From DATEOR01 sp963766725 (GTDB lineage: Bacteria > Actinomycetota > Thermoleophilia > Gaiellales > Gaiellaceae): a stretch of 64,000 nucleotides of DNA. Made by a program: the position numbers and the translations under genes. The stretch covers positions 89,237 through 153,236 of the forward strand of contig CAVYBK010000010.1 of NCBI GenBank assembly GCA_963766725.1, in the 5' to 3' direction. Shown piece after piece: positions 52,057-63,033 of this stretch. Numbering within the stretch: position 1 is the first letter of the stretch; each line of letters opens with the position of its first letter. The notes beneath the pieces are model-generated. The model searched no databases and was not told where the DNA came from. It saw nothing but the letters and a program-made list of their open reading frames with translations.

Positions 52057-53872
52057 CCGGCCGTCACGGGCTCGAAGCCCAGGAGGCGGTCGAGCGCTAG
52101 GGTTGTCGATCTGTGTCGCCATCGAACGGGCGGCTTCGAGCGCGCCGGGCTCGCCGAGGCGTGCTCGGTAGACGGTGGCGTGCAGGAGGGGCTCGCGGAT
52201 ACCTCGTCGCGCGGCGATCCGCTCGAGCTCGTTGATCCAGCCGACCGCACCCTTTGCCCCGTTGTCGACAGCCACCGCGCAGAGGGCGTCGAGGCCGTAG
52301 ACCTCGATCCAGAGGTAGGTGTCCGGCAGTCGACGGCAGAGCTTCGGCGCGTCGACGAGGAGGTCGAGTGCATGCGTGATGTCTCCGCGCGCCGCAGCGA
52401 CCAGGCCCAGCCCCCGGATCCCGACGCTCTCCCAGCACGCGTCCCCGACCTGACACCCCAGGGCAAAGGCGTGCTCGAAGCGCGCCTCGGCGGTGTCGAG
52501 GTCGCCAAGCGCAATGTCCAGCTCACCGCGGAATGCCTCCGGCCAGGGGACGAAGGCGGTCATCCCACGCGCCTCGGCCTCCGCCAGGGCCCGGTCGAGG
52601 AGGTGAAGCGCGTCCTCGATCTCCCCGCGCAGGAGGTGGTAGCGGCCGAGCAGCGTGAGCGCCTGTCCGAGCGGCTGGCCGGTTCCGAGCTGCAGCGCGC
52701 GCTCCACACCCGAGCGCAGCGACTCGCCGGCCGCAGCGTGGTCGCCGAGGTCGTGGCGCGAGGCTCCGCGGATCACGTCGACCCACGCCAGCTCCTCCTC
52801 CCGGCCCGCGGCCAGGTCGGTCGTGCGCTGCAGCGAGTCTTCCGCGCGCTCGTACTGCGCGCGCAGGAACTGGACCCAGCTGATCTCGCGCCAGCCCGTT
52901 GCCGCGATGTCGTCCCGGCCGGCCGCCTCGGCGAGCGTCGTGCCTTCGTGGAGGGCCGCCGCGCCTTCCTCATCCGTTCCGCGCGCGGAGTGCACAAGGG
53001 CGCCGCCGAGAGACACAAGTGCCTCGGCGAGGAGCTCGCGATCGCCGACATCGCGAGCGGCTGCGACTGCCTCGCGCATCCGCTGGACGCCGGTTTCGAC
53101 CGCCCCCGCCCCGAGGGCCGCCTCGCCTGCCTCGAGGATGGCAAGGACGGCGGCTCTCCCTGAGACCCGCTTGCCGGCAGGGGACGTGTACTCGGCGACG
53201 GCGGCGCTCAGCGCGGGTGTCGGGTCGAGGCCCGAGCTCTCGGCGGAAGAGCTCCGTGCACGAGGCGACGTGGCGGGCCGCCGCCTCGTGGTCGCCGCTC
53301 GCGCGGAGGCAGCGCACGAGGAGGACGTGGGCGTTCTCGTCGTAGGGGTTCAGCCGGACGAGCTCGGACGCACGCCGGGCTGCGGAGTCCGTCTCGCCCC
53401 GCCCTAGGTGCGCAAGTGCGGCCTGGTGGAGGACCGCGCTCGTCATGCCGGCGATGTGCCGGCGCTCGTTCTCGAGCCAGAGCTCGAAGCCGGGGCTCGA
53501 ACGGAAGGCGAGGCCGTCCAGAAGCTCGTGGCCGAGACCGGGGAGAGCGACGGCCTCCATCCAGGAGCCGCGCTCGAGCACGTCGAGGTCGACGAACGTC
53601 CCGGGTTGCAGTCTCAGTTGGAGCGGGTCTCCGCCGAGCTCCGCGTCGTCGCCCAGCCGGCTGCGGAGAGCGGAAAGCGTCCACCGGAGCGTTCCCAGCG
53701 GGTCGTCCGCCTCGGGGAAGAGGAGGCTTGCGAGGCGCTCGCGCGACGGAGGGAGCCGCGAGCGCAGGAGGTAGGCGAGCAGGCCCCACGATTTGTGGCC
53801 CCGTGGGGGCTCCACGGGAGCGCCATCCCGTTCGATTCTGGGCGAGCCCAGAAGGTGGATGCTCAGGCTCAT
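52053..53872 (-). CDS. SARP/AfsR-type regulator with BTAD and TPR regions (frameshifted)
   Basis: A protein of about 606 residues. The N-terminal OmpR-type winged-helix domain (SIHLLGSPRIERDGAPVEPP, RERLASLLFPEADDPLGTLR) is followed by a BTAD domain (YDENAHVLLVRCLRASGDHE) and a long TPR region (ELLAEALVSLGGALVHSARG; PLGQALTLLGRYHLLRGEIE). SARP proteins activate nearby operons from direct repeats. The frame changes near 53215 and near 52110. It diverges from the PD40 gene; repeats at 53888-53919 lie between them. Its stop overlaps the cupin stop. Confidence 0.82.
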
Positions 53873-53887
53873 CGGCCGCTTTTTCTC

Positions 53888-53919
53888 GTCACACGCGTGG
53901 TCACACGCCTCACTGTGAC
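53888..53919. promoter_or_regulatory. Direct repeats GTCACACGC, candidate SARP binding site
   Basis: GTCACACGC occurs at 53888-53896 and 53900-53908, exactly 12 bases apart, followed by TGTGAC (53914-53919), the inverse of the repeat core. SARP regulators typically bind short direct repeats about one helical turn apart near the -35. The site lies between the two divergent starts (53872 and 53968). Confidence 0.5.
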
Positions 53920-53967
53920 GCTCCTCCGTCGTGGAGTTCAAACACAAGCGAACGGAAAGGAGAGAAC

Positions 53968-54912
53968 ATGCGCCTGACGAACCAGAGTCTCGCTGCTCGC
54001 CGCTCTCGTGAGCGCTCTGGCGCTTGCGGCCGCGGCGCAGGCGACGAACTTCGCGGCTTGGGGAGGGGCCCAGAAGATCGACGAGATCGCGGGCAATAAC
54101 TCCGAGCTGAACACGCCGTTCCAGGACGGCTGTCCGATTCAGTCCCCGGACGGGCTCAGCCTGTACATCGCCTCGAACCGGCCCGGCGGACAGTCGGCCT
54201 GCTCGACATCTGGGTCTCCCGCCGGGACAGCACGGGCGAACCGTGGGGTGCGCCCGAGAATCTCGGTGAGCCGGTCAACTCGGCCGCCGACGACTTCTGT
54301 CCGACCCCGGTCAGGGGCGGCGGGCTCTTCTTCGTGAGCCGGGAGGCGCTGCCGGGAAGCTGCGGGCTGGGAGACATCTACTTCACCCGCTACAATCCGG
54401 CTCACGGGCTGGACGGAGCCCCGCAACCTCGGCTGCGCTCCGGGCGGGCCGAACACCGCGCTCGACGAGCAGGGCCCGTCGTACGTGGAGAACGACGACG
54501 ACGCGTTCCTGTTCTTCTCGTCGAGCTCTGCGGTGGTTCCGGGCGACATCTACGTGAGCCAGAAGGCTCTCGCGGCTGGAACTTCGGCGGATCCGTTCCT
54601 GTAGCCGGCTTGAACGACGCAGCGGCGAACGACATCCAGCCGAACGTCCGCAAGGACGGGCTCGAGGTCGTCTTCTCGTCGAACCGCGCCGGCGGGCTCG
54701 GCGCCCAGGACATCTGGGTCTCGACGCGCGACGACTTCGACGCGCCGTGGTCGGCGCCGGTCAACCTGGGAGGTGCGGTCAACACCGCCGCCGCCGAGAC
54801 GCGGCCCTCCCTGTCCAAGAATGCACGCCAGCTTCTCTTCGGGCGCGCACCCGGCCCGGAGGGCATCGGGGACATCTACGTCAGCACCCGCACCGCACAA
54901 AACGGGCGCTGA
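53968..54912 (+). CDS. Secreted PD40 (WD40-like) beta-propeller protein (frameshifted)
   Basis: A protein of about 315 residues with a signal peptide (ALVSALALAAAAQATNFAAW) and TolB-like PD40 repeats such as QSPDGLSLYIASNRPGGQ, RKDGLEVVFSSNRAGGLGAQ followed by DIWVSTRDDF, and SLSKNARQLLFGRAPG. The frame changes near 53985, 54195, 54410 and 54565. GGAAAGGAGAG precedes ATG 53968. It is probably the target gene of the divergent SARP regulator. Confidence 0.75.
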
Positions 54913-54969
54913 TTCTCGGTGCTCGGCGGCCGGGCTCGCACAGGGCCCGGCCGCTGGGTGCCTGATCGG

Positions 54970-55630
54970 TTAGCCCGCCGGGGTCTCTTCGAAGACCCCG
55001 GTCCGGTGAGCGAGGACGACCGCCTGCACGCGGTCGCGGAGGCCGAGCTTCTGAAGGATGTGCGTGACGTGCGTCTTCACGGTCGTCTCGCTGATGTGGA
55101 GCTTGTCGCCGATCTCGCCGTTCGACATTCCTTCGGCCATCAACCGGAAGACATCGCGCTCGCGCTCGCTGAGCTCGTCGAGCTCCTTCGGCGGCGCGGG
55201 GCGTGGGTGCCGGGCGAACTGCTTGATCACCTTCTTCGTGACCGTGGGAGAGAGCAGTGCGTCTCCGGCCGCCACCGTGCGGATCGCGGCGAGGAGCTGC
55301 TCGGGCGAATCGTCCTTGAGGACGAAGCCGCTCGCCCCGGCGCTCAGCGCCTCGTAGACGTACTCGTCGAGGTCGAACGTCGTGAGGATCAGGATCCGCG
55401 CGCCGTTGTCCTCCGCGAGGATGCGCCGGGTCGCCTGCGAGCCCGTCGAGCTCGGGCATGCGGATGTCCATGAGGATGACGTCGGGGTTGAAGCGCGCGG
55501 TCTTCTCCACGGCCTCGCGCCCGTTGCTCGCTTCGGCGACGACCTCGATGTCCTGCTCGTCGGCGAGGAGCATGCGGAACCCGGCCCGCACCATCGACTG
55601 GTCGTCCGCGACGAGCACGCGAATGGTCAT
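54970..55630 (-). CDS. NarL/FixJ-type response regulator (frameshifted)
   Basis: A regulator of about 220 residues. The receiver domain has IRVLVADDQSMVRAGFRMLL and the phosphoacceptor Asp near residue 55 in DVILMDIRMPELDG. The LuxR HTH is ELSERERDVFRLMAEGMSNG followed by EIGDKLHISETTVKTHVTHI. The frame changes near 55445. Its ATG overlaps the kinase stop (ATGA, 55630-55627), giving a coupled two-component pair. Confidence 0.88.
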
Positions 55631-56799
55631 GGCCGGTCCCCGCTCAGCGGAAGGCGCGTGCTGAGGACGAAGCCGCCCCCGTTCGCCGCGCCCGCACTCA
55701 TCTCACCGCCGTAGATCTTGACACGCTCCCGGACGCCGACGAGCCCGTGGCCGAGCCCGTCGCGTGGTCGAGCTACCGACACCGTTGTCGCGTACCTCGA
55801 TCTGGAGCTCGTCGAGCGCATAGCGGACGGTCACGTCGTCGCGGTGGCGCGTGCGCGTGCTTGAGCGCGTTGGTCAGGCCCTCCTGCACGATGCGGTAGG
55901 CGGAGAGGTCGACCCCGCGCGGAAGCGGGAAGGGCTCTCCGTCGACGTGGAGCTCGACGGGCAGGCCCGCGCGCGTGACCTCGTCGAGCGAGCGAGTCGA
56001 GACCGTCGAGGCCTGGCTGCGGCACGAACGAGACCTCGTCTTGGTCGTCGGCGCATCGCCGCCGAGAAGGCGGCGCATCTCGGCGAGCGCCGTTCGCCCC
56101 GCGCGCTCGACGCTCGCTTAGCGCCTCGCGGTCGCTCTGCGAGCTCGTCGGGCAGCTTGTGCCTGACGGCGCCGACCTGGAGGACCATCACGCTGACCGC
56201 GTGGGCGACGATGTCGTGGAGCTCGCGAGCGATCCGCGCCCGCTCCTCGGCCACGGCGAGGCGTGCCGCCGCCTCCCGTTCCCGCTCGGCCCGCATGGCA
56301 CGTGTCTCCGCCGCCTCGGCCTGCTCCGATCGCGGCGCGCAGAGCGAAGCCTACGGCCCAGGTGATTCCGAACTCGACGGGAATCAGGATGAGCTCTGCG
56401 GTCGCGTGGCCGGGGATGTTGTAGACAACCGCCGTAATGCCTGCGAGGACGATCACCAAGCCGGTCCATGCCTGCCTGGCGTCGCGCAGATTCCCGAGCA
56501 GGGCGGCGGACGCCAACCCGACGAGGAACAGGCTCTCGATCGACGGGATCAGGAGCGCCGTCGACAAAGGACAGCGCCGCCGCGAGGATCCAGTAGGCAG
56601 CCGGAGCGCCGAAGGGAAACCACCGGCGGGTGAAGAGCGGCAGCAGCAGGAGCGCCAATGCGGGTACGGCGAACCACCTGCTCGAGCTCGGCGCACCCGG
56701 CGGGAGGATCAGCTCGATGACGGCCGCGACGCCTATAGCACCGAACAGGAGCTCGAACCAGTACTCGCGCGCGAACCGGCTGGCTCTGTCCCGGTTCAT
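55627..56799 (-). CDS. NarX/DesK-type sensor histidine kinase (frameshifted)
   Basis: A membrane kinase of about 390 residues. The N-terminus has several helices (FELLFGAIGVAAVIELILPP; ESLFLVGLASAALLGNLRDA). The HisKA_3 region contains the phosphoacceptor His in VAEERARIARELHDIVAHAV. The ATPase part has DLSAYRIVQEGLTNALKHAH (N box) and GHGLVGVRERVKIYGG (G box). At least five frame changes lie between 55770 and 56570; all segments are conserved. The start is ATG 56799, or GTG 56817. The signal is unknown. Confidence 0.78.
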
Positions 56800-56961
56800 G
56801 CGCTGAACGTATCTCACGGCCTGCTGGGCCGCCTCCTACTTGAGTAGGAGTCCGAATCGTCGTCCGGGTCGAGCGCGAATCCGGCTTCGCGACGACGACC
56901 CGGCGTCGCAGCCCTTCTACCGTCGGGTCGCGGAATTTCGACGCAGGCAAGGAGGGATGCC

Positions 56962-59175
56962 ATGTCCACCTACAAGTCCAACAACCTCGCTGCACGGATG
57001 GGGCGCTGGAGCGCCAATCACTGGAAGACGGCCACGTTCGGTTGGCTCGCGTTCGTCCTCGTGGTCTTCGCTCTCGGCGGGATGGCCGGGACGAAGTCGA
57101 TCGACCAGAACGAGCCGGGGCCCGGCGAGTCGGGCCGGATGGAGAAGATCCTCGACGAGGGCTTCAAGCAGCCCGTAGGGGAAAGCGTCTTCATCGAGAA
57201 CACGTCAGTCGCGGTCGACGACGCTGCGTTCACGGCGGTGATCCAAGACGTCGTCCGCCGGCTCGAGACACTCGACGAGGTGCAGAACGTCCAGTCGCCG
57301 CTCGATTCGGAGAATGCGGATCAGATCGCGGCCGGCGGGCACGCCGCGCTCGTCGAGTTCGAGATCCGTGGCGATCCCGACGACGCCGTCGACAACATCG
57401 GTCCGATCCTCGACCGCGTCGACGTCGCGCAACAGATCCACCCCGCGTACTTCATCGGCGAGTTCGGCAACGCAAGCGCCGAGGACGCCGTCGTGACGGC
57501 GTACGGCGATGATCTCGGAAAGGCGGGCGAGCTCTCGCTCCCGATCACCTTGCTGATCCTCGTGATCGCGTTCGGGTCGCTCATTGCGGCGGGCATTCCG
57601 CTGCTCCTCGCGCTCACCGCGGTCTTCGGCACGTTCGGGCTGGTCGCGCTGTCCAGTCACGTCGTTCCGATGGCCAATGAGGCGTCCGCACTCGTGCTCC
57701 TCATCGGGCTGGCAGTAGGCGTCGACTACTCGATGTTCTACTTGAAGCGGGCACGCGAGGAACGCGCCGCAGGGCGCAGCGTGCACGCGGCGGTCGAAGC
57801 CGCCGCCGCCACATCCGGCCGCTCGGTGCTCGTATCGGGCCTGACCGTGATGACGGCGATGGCCGGCATGTTCCTGACCGGCGACAAGATCTTCGCGTCG
57901 CTCGCGATCGCGACGATCACGGTGGTCGCAATGGCCGTGCTCGGCTCGCTCACCGTCCTGCCCGCACTCCTGTGCAGGCTCGGCGACAAGGTCGACCGGC
58001 TGCGCGTCCCGTTCATCGGCCGGAGGCGCGGGAACGGCCAGGGCCGCTTCTGGGCCCGCATCGTCGACCGCGTCATGCGGCGGCCGGTGCTCTGGGCCGC
58101 CCTGTCCGCCGGGCTGCTGATCGCACTGGCGATCCCCGCGGCCCAGCTTCGGCTGCAGACAGGTGGCCCGGATTCGTTCCCCCAGTCACTGCCCGCGATA
58201 CAGACCTACAACCACATGCAGGCGGCCTTCCCGGGCACGGCCCTGCCGGCGAACGTCGTGGTCGAGGCGCCTGACGTCAACTCACCCCAGGTGCAGGCGG
58301 CGATCCAGGAGCTCCGTGAGCGTGCTGTCGCCACGGGCCGCGCGCACGAGCCGATCACCGTGGACGTGAACCGGGACGGGACGGTGGCCAACATCACTAT
58401 CCCGATCGACGGCAAGGGCACCGACGCGGGCTCCGAGGCCTCTCTCGCCGCGTTGCGTGACGTCGTTCCCGAGACCGTGGGCGCGCTGCCCGACACGGAA
58501 GCGGGCGTCACCGGGCTCACAGCCGCGTGGATCGACTCCAAGAACGAGGTCAAGTCGCAGCTTCCGGCCGTCTTCGCGTTCGTGCTTCTGTTCGCGTTCG
58601 TCCTCATGCTGTTCGCCTTCCGCTCGCTCGTGGTCGCGGCAAAGGCGATCGTGCTCAACCTCCTGTCGGTGGCCGCGGCATACGGCGTCCTCGTGCTCGT
58701 GTTCCAGCACGGCGTGGGCAAGGGATTCCTCGGGTTCAGCTCGACCGCCGGGATCGACCCGGTGATTCCGCTGCTCCTGTTCGTGATCCTGTTCGGCCTC
58801 TCGATGGATTACCACGTGTTCATCCTCAGCCGCATCCGCGAGGCGTACAACCGCGGGATGGGAAGCGACGAGGCGATCGCGTACGGGATCCGCACCACCG
58901 CAGGTGTGGTGACCAGCGCCGCGATCGTGATGGTGTTCGTCTTCGCCGTTTTCGCGACGCTCTCGATGATGTTCTTCAAGCAGTTCGGCGTCGGGCTCGC
59001 GGTCGCCGTCCTGCTCGACGCGACCATCGTCCGGGCCGTGCTCCTGCCCGCTTCGATGAAGCTGCTCGGCGACCGGAACTGGTATCTGCCGAGCTGGCTC
59101 GAATGGCTCCCGCATCTCGACGAGTCGGAGTCTGAGATCGCGCCCGAGTCGAAGCCGACGCCCGTCTCCGCCTAG
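56962..59175 (+). CDS. MMPL/RND-family membrane transporter
   Basis: A 737-residue protein with two six-helix halves and two extracytoplasmic loops. Typical MMPL text: LLIGLAVGVDYSMFYLKRAR and LFGLSMDYHVFILSRIREAY, each with the charged helix residues of the proton relay, and SGRSVLVSGLTVMTAMAGMF. It may export lipids or drugs. The two-component system diverges from it 163 bases away and may regulate it. The gene is intact. Confidence 0.9.
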   Translation: MSTYKSNNLAARMGRWSANHWKTATFGWLAFVLVVFALGGMAGTKSIDQNEPGPGESGRMEKILDEGFKQPVGESVFIENTSVAVDDAAFTAVIQDVVRRLETLDEVQNVQSPLDSENADQIAAGGHAALVEFEIRGDPDDAVDNIGPILDRVDVAQQIHPAYFIGEFGNASAEDAVVTAYGDDLGKAGELSLPITLLILVIAFGSLIAAGIPLLLALTAVFGTFGLVALSSHVVPMANEASALVLLIGLAVGVDYSMFYLKRAREERAAGRSVHAAVEAAAATSGRSVLVSGLTVMTAMAGMFLTGDKIFASLAIATITVVAMAVLGSLTVLPALLCRLGDKVDRLRVPFIGRRRGNGQGRFWARIVDRVMRRPVLWAALSAGLLIALAIPAAQLRLQTGGPDSFPQSLPAIQTYNHMQAAFPGTALPANVVVEAPDVNSPQVQAAIQELRERAVATGRAHEPITVDVNRDGTVANITIPIDGKGTDAGSEASLAALRDVVPETVGALPDTEAGVTGLTAAWIDSKNEVKSQLPAVFAFVLLFAFVLMLFAFRSLVVAAKAIVLNLLSVAAAYGVLVLVFQHGVGKGFLGFSSTAGIDPVIPLLLFVILFGLSMDYHVFILSRIREAYNRGMGSDEAIAYGIRTTAGVVTSAAIVMVFVFAVFATLSMMFFKQFGVGLAVAVLLDATIVRAVLLPASMKLLGDRNWYLPSWLEWLPHLDESESEIAPESKPTPVSA

Positions 59176-59181
59176 ACCGGT

Positions 59182-59215
59182 GTCAGCCCCCGGGTCTTCG
59201 GGCCCGGGGGCTGAC
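59182..59215 (+). terminator. Perfect 13-bp hairpin after the MMPL gene
   Basis: GTCAGCCCCCGGG (59182-59194) pairs with CCCGGGGGCTGAC (59203-59215) over an eight-base loop, seven bases after the MMPL stop and 18 before the next ATG. No U-run follows. It is probably a terminator-like or processing hairpin separating the two genes. Confidence 0.55.
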
Positions 59216-59233
59216 CCTGAAAGGAACCCCGCC

Positions 59234-61281
59234 ATGACCGGCCTCACACGCACACGAATCGTCGCTCTCGTCCTCATCGGGCTGGTGCTTCTCGGCCTTG
59301 CCTACGTGAAGATCGCAACGGCGGAGGAGACGGTGTCTGTCCCGAAAGGCGCGCTCGCCGGCGACCTGCTCCTCGATCCGTGTACCTACTCCACCGAAAA
59401 CGGGAGCTATGCAGCGGACTGCGGGACGCTCGTCGTGCCCGGAGAACCGGGCCGATCCGCATTCCAGGCTCATCGCGCTTCCGGTGACGCGCATCCGGTC
59501 CCTCTCGGATCACCCGGCCGAGCCGGTCTTCTGGCTCAAGGGCGGCCCCGGTCTCACAAACATGCAGCTCCCCTGGGCAAATCGGTTCGCCGAGGACCGC
59601 GATGTCGTCCTCGTTGGCTATCGCGGAGTTGACGGCTCCTCGGTGCTCGACTGTCCGGAGGTCGAGTCCGCTGTCAAGCACTCGACGGACATCCTCAGCA
59701 AGAAATTCTTCGACTCGTATGCCGCCGGCTTCCGGGCTTGCGCAACTCGACTTACGGACGAGGGCGTCGACCTCGCCGGCTACACGCTTCCGCAACGCGT
59801 GGACGATTTCGAAGCGGTGCGGAAAGCCCTCGGCTATGGCCGCATCGACCTGCTCAGCGAGAGCGTCGGAACGCGGACGGCGATGATCTACGCCTGGCGC
59901 TACCCGGAGAGCATCCATCGCTCGGTGATGATGAGCGTGAACCCGCCCGGCCACTTCCTCTGGGATCCGAAGACGACGAACGAGCTGATCGGGCGCTACT
60001 CGGACTACTGCTCGAAAGACGCGAGCTGCAGCAAGCGGACCGACGATCTCGCTGCCTTGATGGGACGGACGCGATGTGCCCGATCACTGGTTCTTCCTCC
60101 CGGTCAAGGGCTCCAGCGTCCCTGTCGCCTCCTACTTCGGGCTGATGGAGACCACATCAGAGAGCGCGCCGCTCAACGGGCCGATGACGCTGAGCTCGTG
60201 GCTCTCCGCTGCGGACGATGATGCGAGCGGGTTCTGGTTCCAGTCGCTGCTGGGCGACCTCGCCTTCCCCGCGTTGGGCGTTTGGGGCGACTACGCCGCT
60301 GTCGCGGCGATCGACGCTCGAGCGAGTAGGACGTACTTCTCTTCCGGCGAGCAAGGGGACACTTCGAACCTCGGGTACGCGGCCACCGCGTTCATCTGGG
60401 GTGGCGGCCAACTCGCCGACGCTTGGCCCGCCGCGCCCGATGACGACGAGTACGCCGTGGTGCGGCCGTCGAATGTCGAAACCCTCCTCATCAGCGGGGA
60501 GCTCGACTTCGCGACGCCGCCGCAGGCCGCGACCGAAGAGCTCCTTCCCACGCTCCCGAACGGCCACCAGGTCGTGCTGCCGGGGTTCGGGCACTCGACC
60601 AGCATCTGGACGGAGCAGCGGGCAGCCGGCACCAGGTTGATCAACACCTTCCTGTCCACCGGTCGGGTCGACGACTCCCTCTACAAACCGCAGCCGGTCG
60701 ACTTCACGCCCGAGGTGACCCAGACGGCACTCGGTAAGGGCATCGCCGGGGCGATGATCGGTCTCGCAGCCCTGACCGTCCTCTCGATCCTCTGGATGGC
60801 TGTCCGCCGCAAGCCTCGCTTCGGCCGCAAGACGAGCCCGATTCTGCGGTCGCTCTACGCGATCGTCCTTGGTCTTGGCGGGTGGTTCGCGGGCGTCCTG
60901 CTCGTGATCACGACGATGCCCGGCACCCCGCTCGACGACCCGTGGCTCGCGACGATCTCGGTCGGCTTGCCGATCGGCCTCGGCGTCTACTACGCGTGGC
61001 TGGATCGCGGCTGGCCGGCGCGGACGAAGCTGATGGGCTTCGTGGCCGGTGTCGGCGGAGCGTTGCTCGGCGCCTGGCTCGGCTTCCATGCAGCGACGGA
61101 CCTCCTCGCCCTCGTCACGTCGATCTTGGGCGCAATCGCGGTGAGCAACCTGGCGCTCATCCTCCTGAACGTCGTCCGGGAGGGCCGCGCCCGGCAGCCG
61201 GTTCCTGCCTACAAGGAGGCGCCGGGCGGGGGTGCGCTGGCGGCGGGAGGACTCTCCGTCGGGAGCTCCTCGGGCCGGTAG
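59234..61281 (+). CDS. Membrane-anchored alpha/beta hydrolase (frameshifted)
   Basis: A protein of about 680 residues. An N-terminal helix (TRIVALVLIGLVLLGLAYV) is followed by a tripeptidyl-aminopeptidase-like hydrolase: VFWLKGGPGLTNMQLPW (oxyanion loop), VVLVGYRGVDGSS, the nucleophile elbow IDLLSESVGTRTAMIYAW, ETLLISGELDFATPPQA and LPGFGHSTSIW for the acid and His. Four C-terminal helices follow. The nucleophile motif is S-E-S-V-G rather than GxSxG. Frame changes lie near 59450 and 60070. It overlaps the convergent gene by 73 bases. Confidence 0.78.
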
Positions 61282-62319
61282 CGCTTCCACGTCACTCCGG
61301 CGAGAAGCCCGATCACGAGCGTGGGCACGATCGTCAGGAAGCGGTAGACGAGAACGGCGGCGACGACCTCCACCTGGTCGCCGCCGAAGCCCACGAGCGC
61401 GGTCGTGAGGCCGAGCTCCACGACGCCGAGCCCGCCCGGCGTGATCGGGATCGAGCCGAGCAGGCGGACGAGCGACCAGGCGGCGAAGGCCTCCACCGCG
61501 CTCACCTCGCTCGCCGGAGACGTCGAGCACGCGAAGCGACGTGAGCAGCACGAGGAAGACCGTGAAGTGGCCTGCGAGCGTGGCGAGCGTGAGCACGTGC
61601 CACCGGCGCTTGAGGAGAGCGTTCGTCCGGTCCCGGAAGCGGACGAACGACTCGCCGTCCCACCCGACTGGCTTTCTCCGGATCAGACGCTTGGCCCACG
61701 ACACGATCCGCGCCGCGAGGTCGCCGATGCGCCGGGCGAGCCTCGGAGTGCTGAGCGCAGCGGCGAATGCCGCGATCACGACGAGGAAGATCGCCAGACC
61801 GAGGAAGGCGACCGTGTCGAGCGCCGTGTGGGCGTCCCCGGTGAAAGTGAGCAGCACGAGCGCGAGGGTCGGGAAGGCCAGCATGGAGAGCTGGTTCCAG
61901 ACGCCCGTCAGCGCGACGGCGAGCCCGACGGCCGCGCTGACGAAGCCCCAGGCGCGCAGCATCGCGAACGAGAGCGCCATCCCGACCGCGACGCCGCCGG
62001 GAGCGACGTACGTCGAGGCGGTCGAGGCCTGGGTGACGACGAACGCCTGCCGGAAGCGGAGGCCCGGCAGCGCCGCCATCCAGGGCGGCGCGAACGTCAC
62101 CAGGTTGAGGATCGTCGCTCCGACGAGGAGCGCGATGTCCTTCCACGACAGCCCCTTGACGACTCCCCACACGTCGCGGTAGTCGGCGATCTTCGGGAGG
62201 ATGAACACGAACGTCGCGACGACGACCGCGATTGCCACGCCCACGCCGAGCGCGTGCCGCCATGTGAACCGCCTGCGTTTGGCGGTGGTCTGCGGTTCGT
62301 CTGTGCCCTCGGCGGTCAT
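61209..62319 (-). CDS. Flippase-like membrane protein (LPG synthase TM-domain family, frameshifted)
   Basis: A protein of about 370 residues with eight or so helices, UPF0104/AglD-like. Text includes ALGVGVAIAVVVATFVFILP, TASTYVAPGGVAVGMALSFA and the conserved LLGSIPITPGGLGVVELGLT. One frame change lies near 61515. The C-terminus is Pro/Ala-rich and is antisense to the hydrolase tail. It probably moves or modifies lipids. Confidence 0.8.
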
Positions 62320-62381
62320 CTCAGGTCCGCAGATTGTGCGCGATCGGGAACAATCCTTCGCGGATCTCTGTCTGAAGAGAC

Positions 62382-62720
62382 ATGGCCGGCCGGCTCTCCT
62401 TGTTGCTCGCCGCTCTCGCCCTGGCGGGTTGCGATCTCGGCGACGGGCCTCCCGAGCGGCACGTCGCGACGCCGAGCGGAGAGGCGACCACCGCGCCCGC
62501 GCCGACTCTGGCGCAGCCGCGCCCATCGCGCACCGAGCTCGTCGTTCAGGCGATCCGCTCGTGCGAGGTGAAGCGCATCGTCTTCCTGCACAGCGGCAAA
62601 ATATGGATCACCTACCGAGGCGGGAACACGGTTCACACCAGGAGACTCGACACAGAGGAGATCGAGCGCGCTGCCTGGGAGCATGCAGATCCCTGCAACA
62701 TCCTCATCGGCATCGAGTGA
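62382..62720 (+). CDS. Small lipoprotein
   Basis: A 112-residue protein with a lipoprotein signal LLLAALALAGCDLGDG (lipobox LAGC) and a Pro/Thr-rich linker, then a compact domain with two cysteines (SCEVKRIVFLHSGKIWITYR; DPCNILIGIE) that could form a disulfide. No family is recognised. Confidence 0.72.
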   Translation: MAGRLSLLLAALALAGCDLGDGPPERHVATPSGEATTAPAPTLAQPRPSRTELVVQAIRSCEVKRIVFLHSGKIWITYRGGNTVHTRRLDTEEIERAAWEHADPCNILIGIE

Positions 62721-62725
62721 ACGAG

Positions 62726-62802
62726 GCGGGAGCGACGGGACTCGAACCCGCGACCTCCGGCGTGACAGGCCGGCGTTCTAACCAGCTGAACTACGCCCCC
62801 GC
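62726..62802 (-). tRNA. tRNA-Asp (GTC)
   Basis: The minus strand folds into a 77-base cloverleaf: acceptor GCGGGGG, D arm, anticodon loop CTGTCAC giving GTC, and T arm GGGTTCGAGTCCC. No CCA is encoded. Confidence 0.96.
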
Positions 62803-62838
62803 GCGCGAGGCATTGTATCGGCGCCTCAGATCTTCGAT

Positions 62839-62910
62839 GGGCGGTGACGGGATCGAACCGCCGACCTCCTGCTTGTAAGGCAGGCGCTCTCCCAGCTGAG
62901 CTAACCGCCC
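62839..62910 (-). tRNA. tRNA-Val (TAC)
   Basis: A 72-base cloverleaf on the minus strand, acceptor GGGCGGT/ACCGCCC, anticodon loop CTTACAA giving TAC, T arm GCGGTTCGATCCCGT. Confidence 0.95.
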
Positions 62911-62913
62911 AGG

Positions 62914-62986
62914 TGCCCCCAGCGGGATTCGAACCCGCGCTACAGCCTTGAAAGGGCTGTGACCTGGGCCGCTAGTCGATGGGGGC
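62914..62986 (-). tRNA. tRNA-Glu (TTC)
   Basis: A 73-base cloverleaf on the minus strand, acceptor GCCCCCA/TGGGGGC, anticodon stem CAGCC with loop CTTTCAA giving TTC, T arm GCGGGTTCGAATCCCGC. Confidence 0.95.
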
Positions 62987-63033
62987 CCGGCTAGCCAAGA
63001 ATAGCGGCGGCGCCCCGATACTCTTCGTCAGGC

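Noticed and set aside
60157..62526. Very long minus-strand open frame of nearly 790 codons
   Set aside because: Only its part around 61515-62319 is real (flippase-like protein); the rest is low-complexity antisense of the hydrolase gene.
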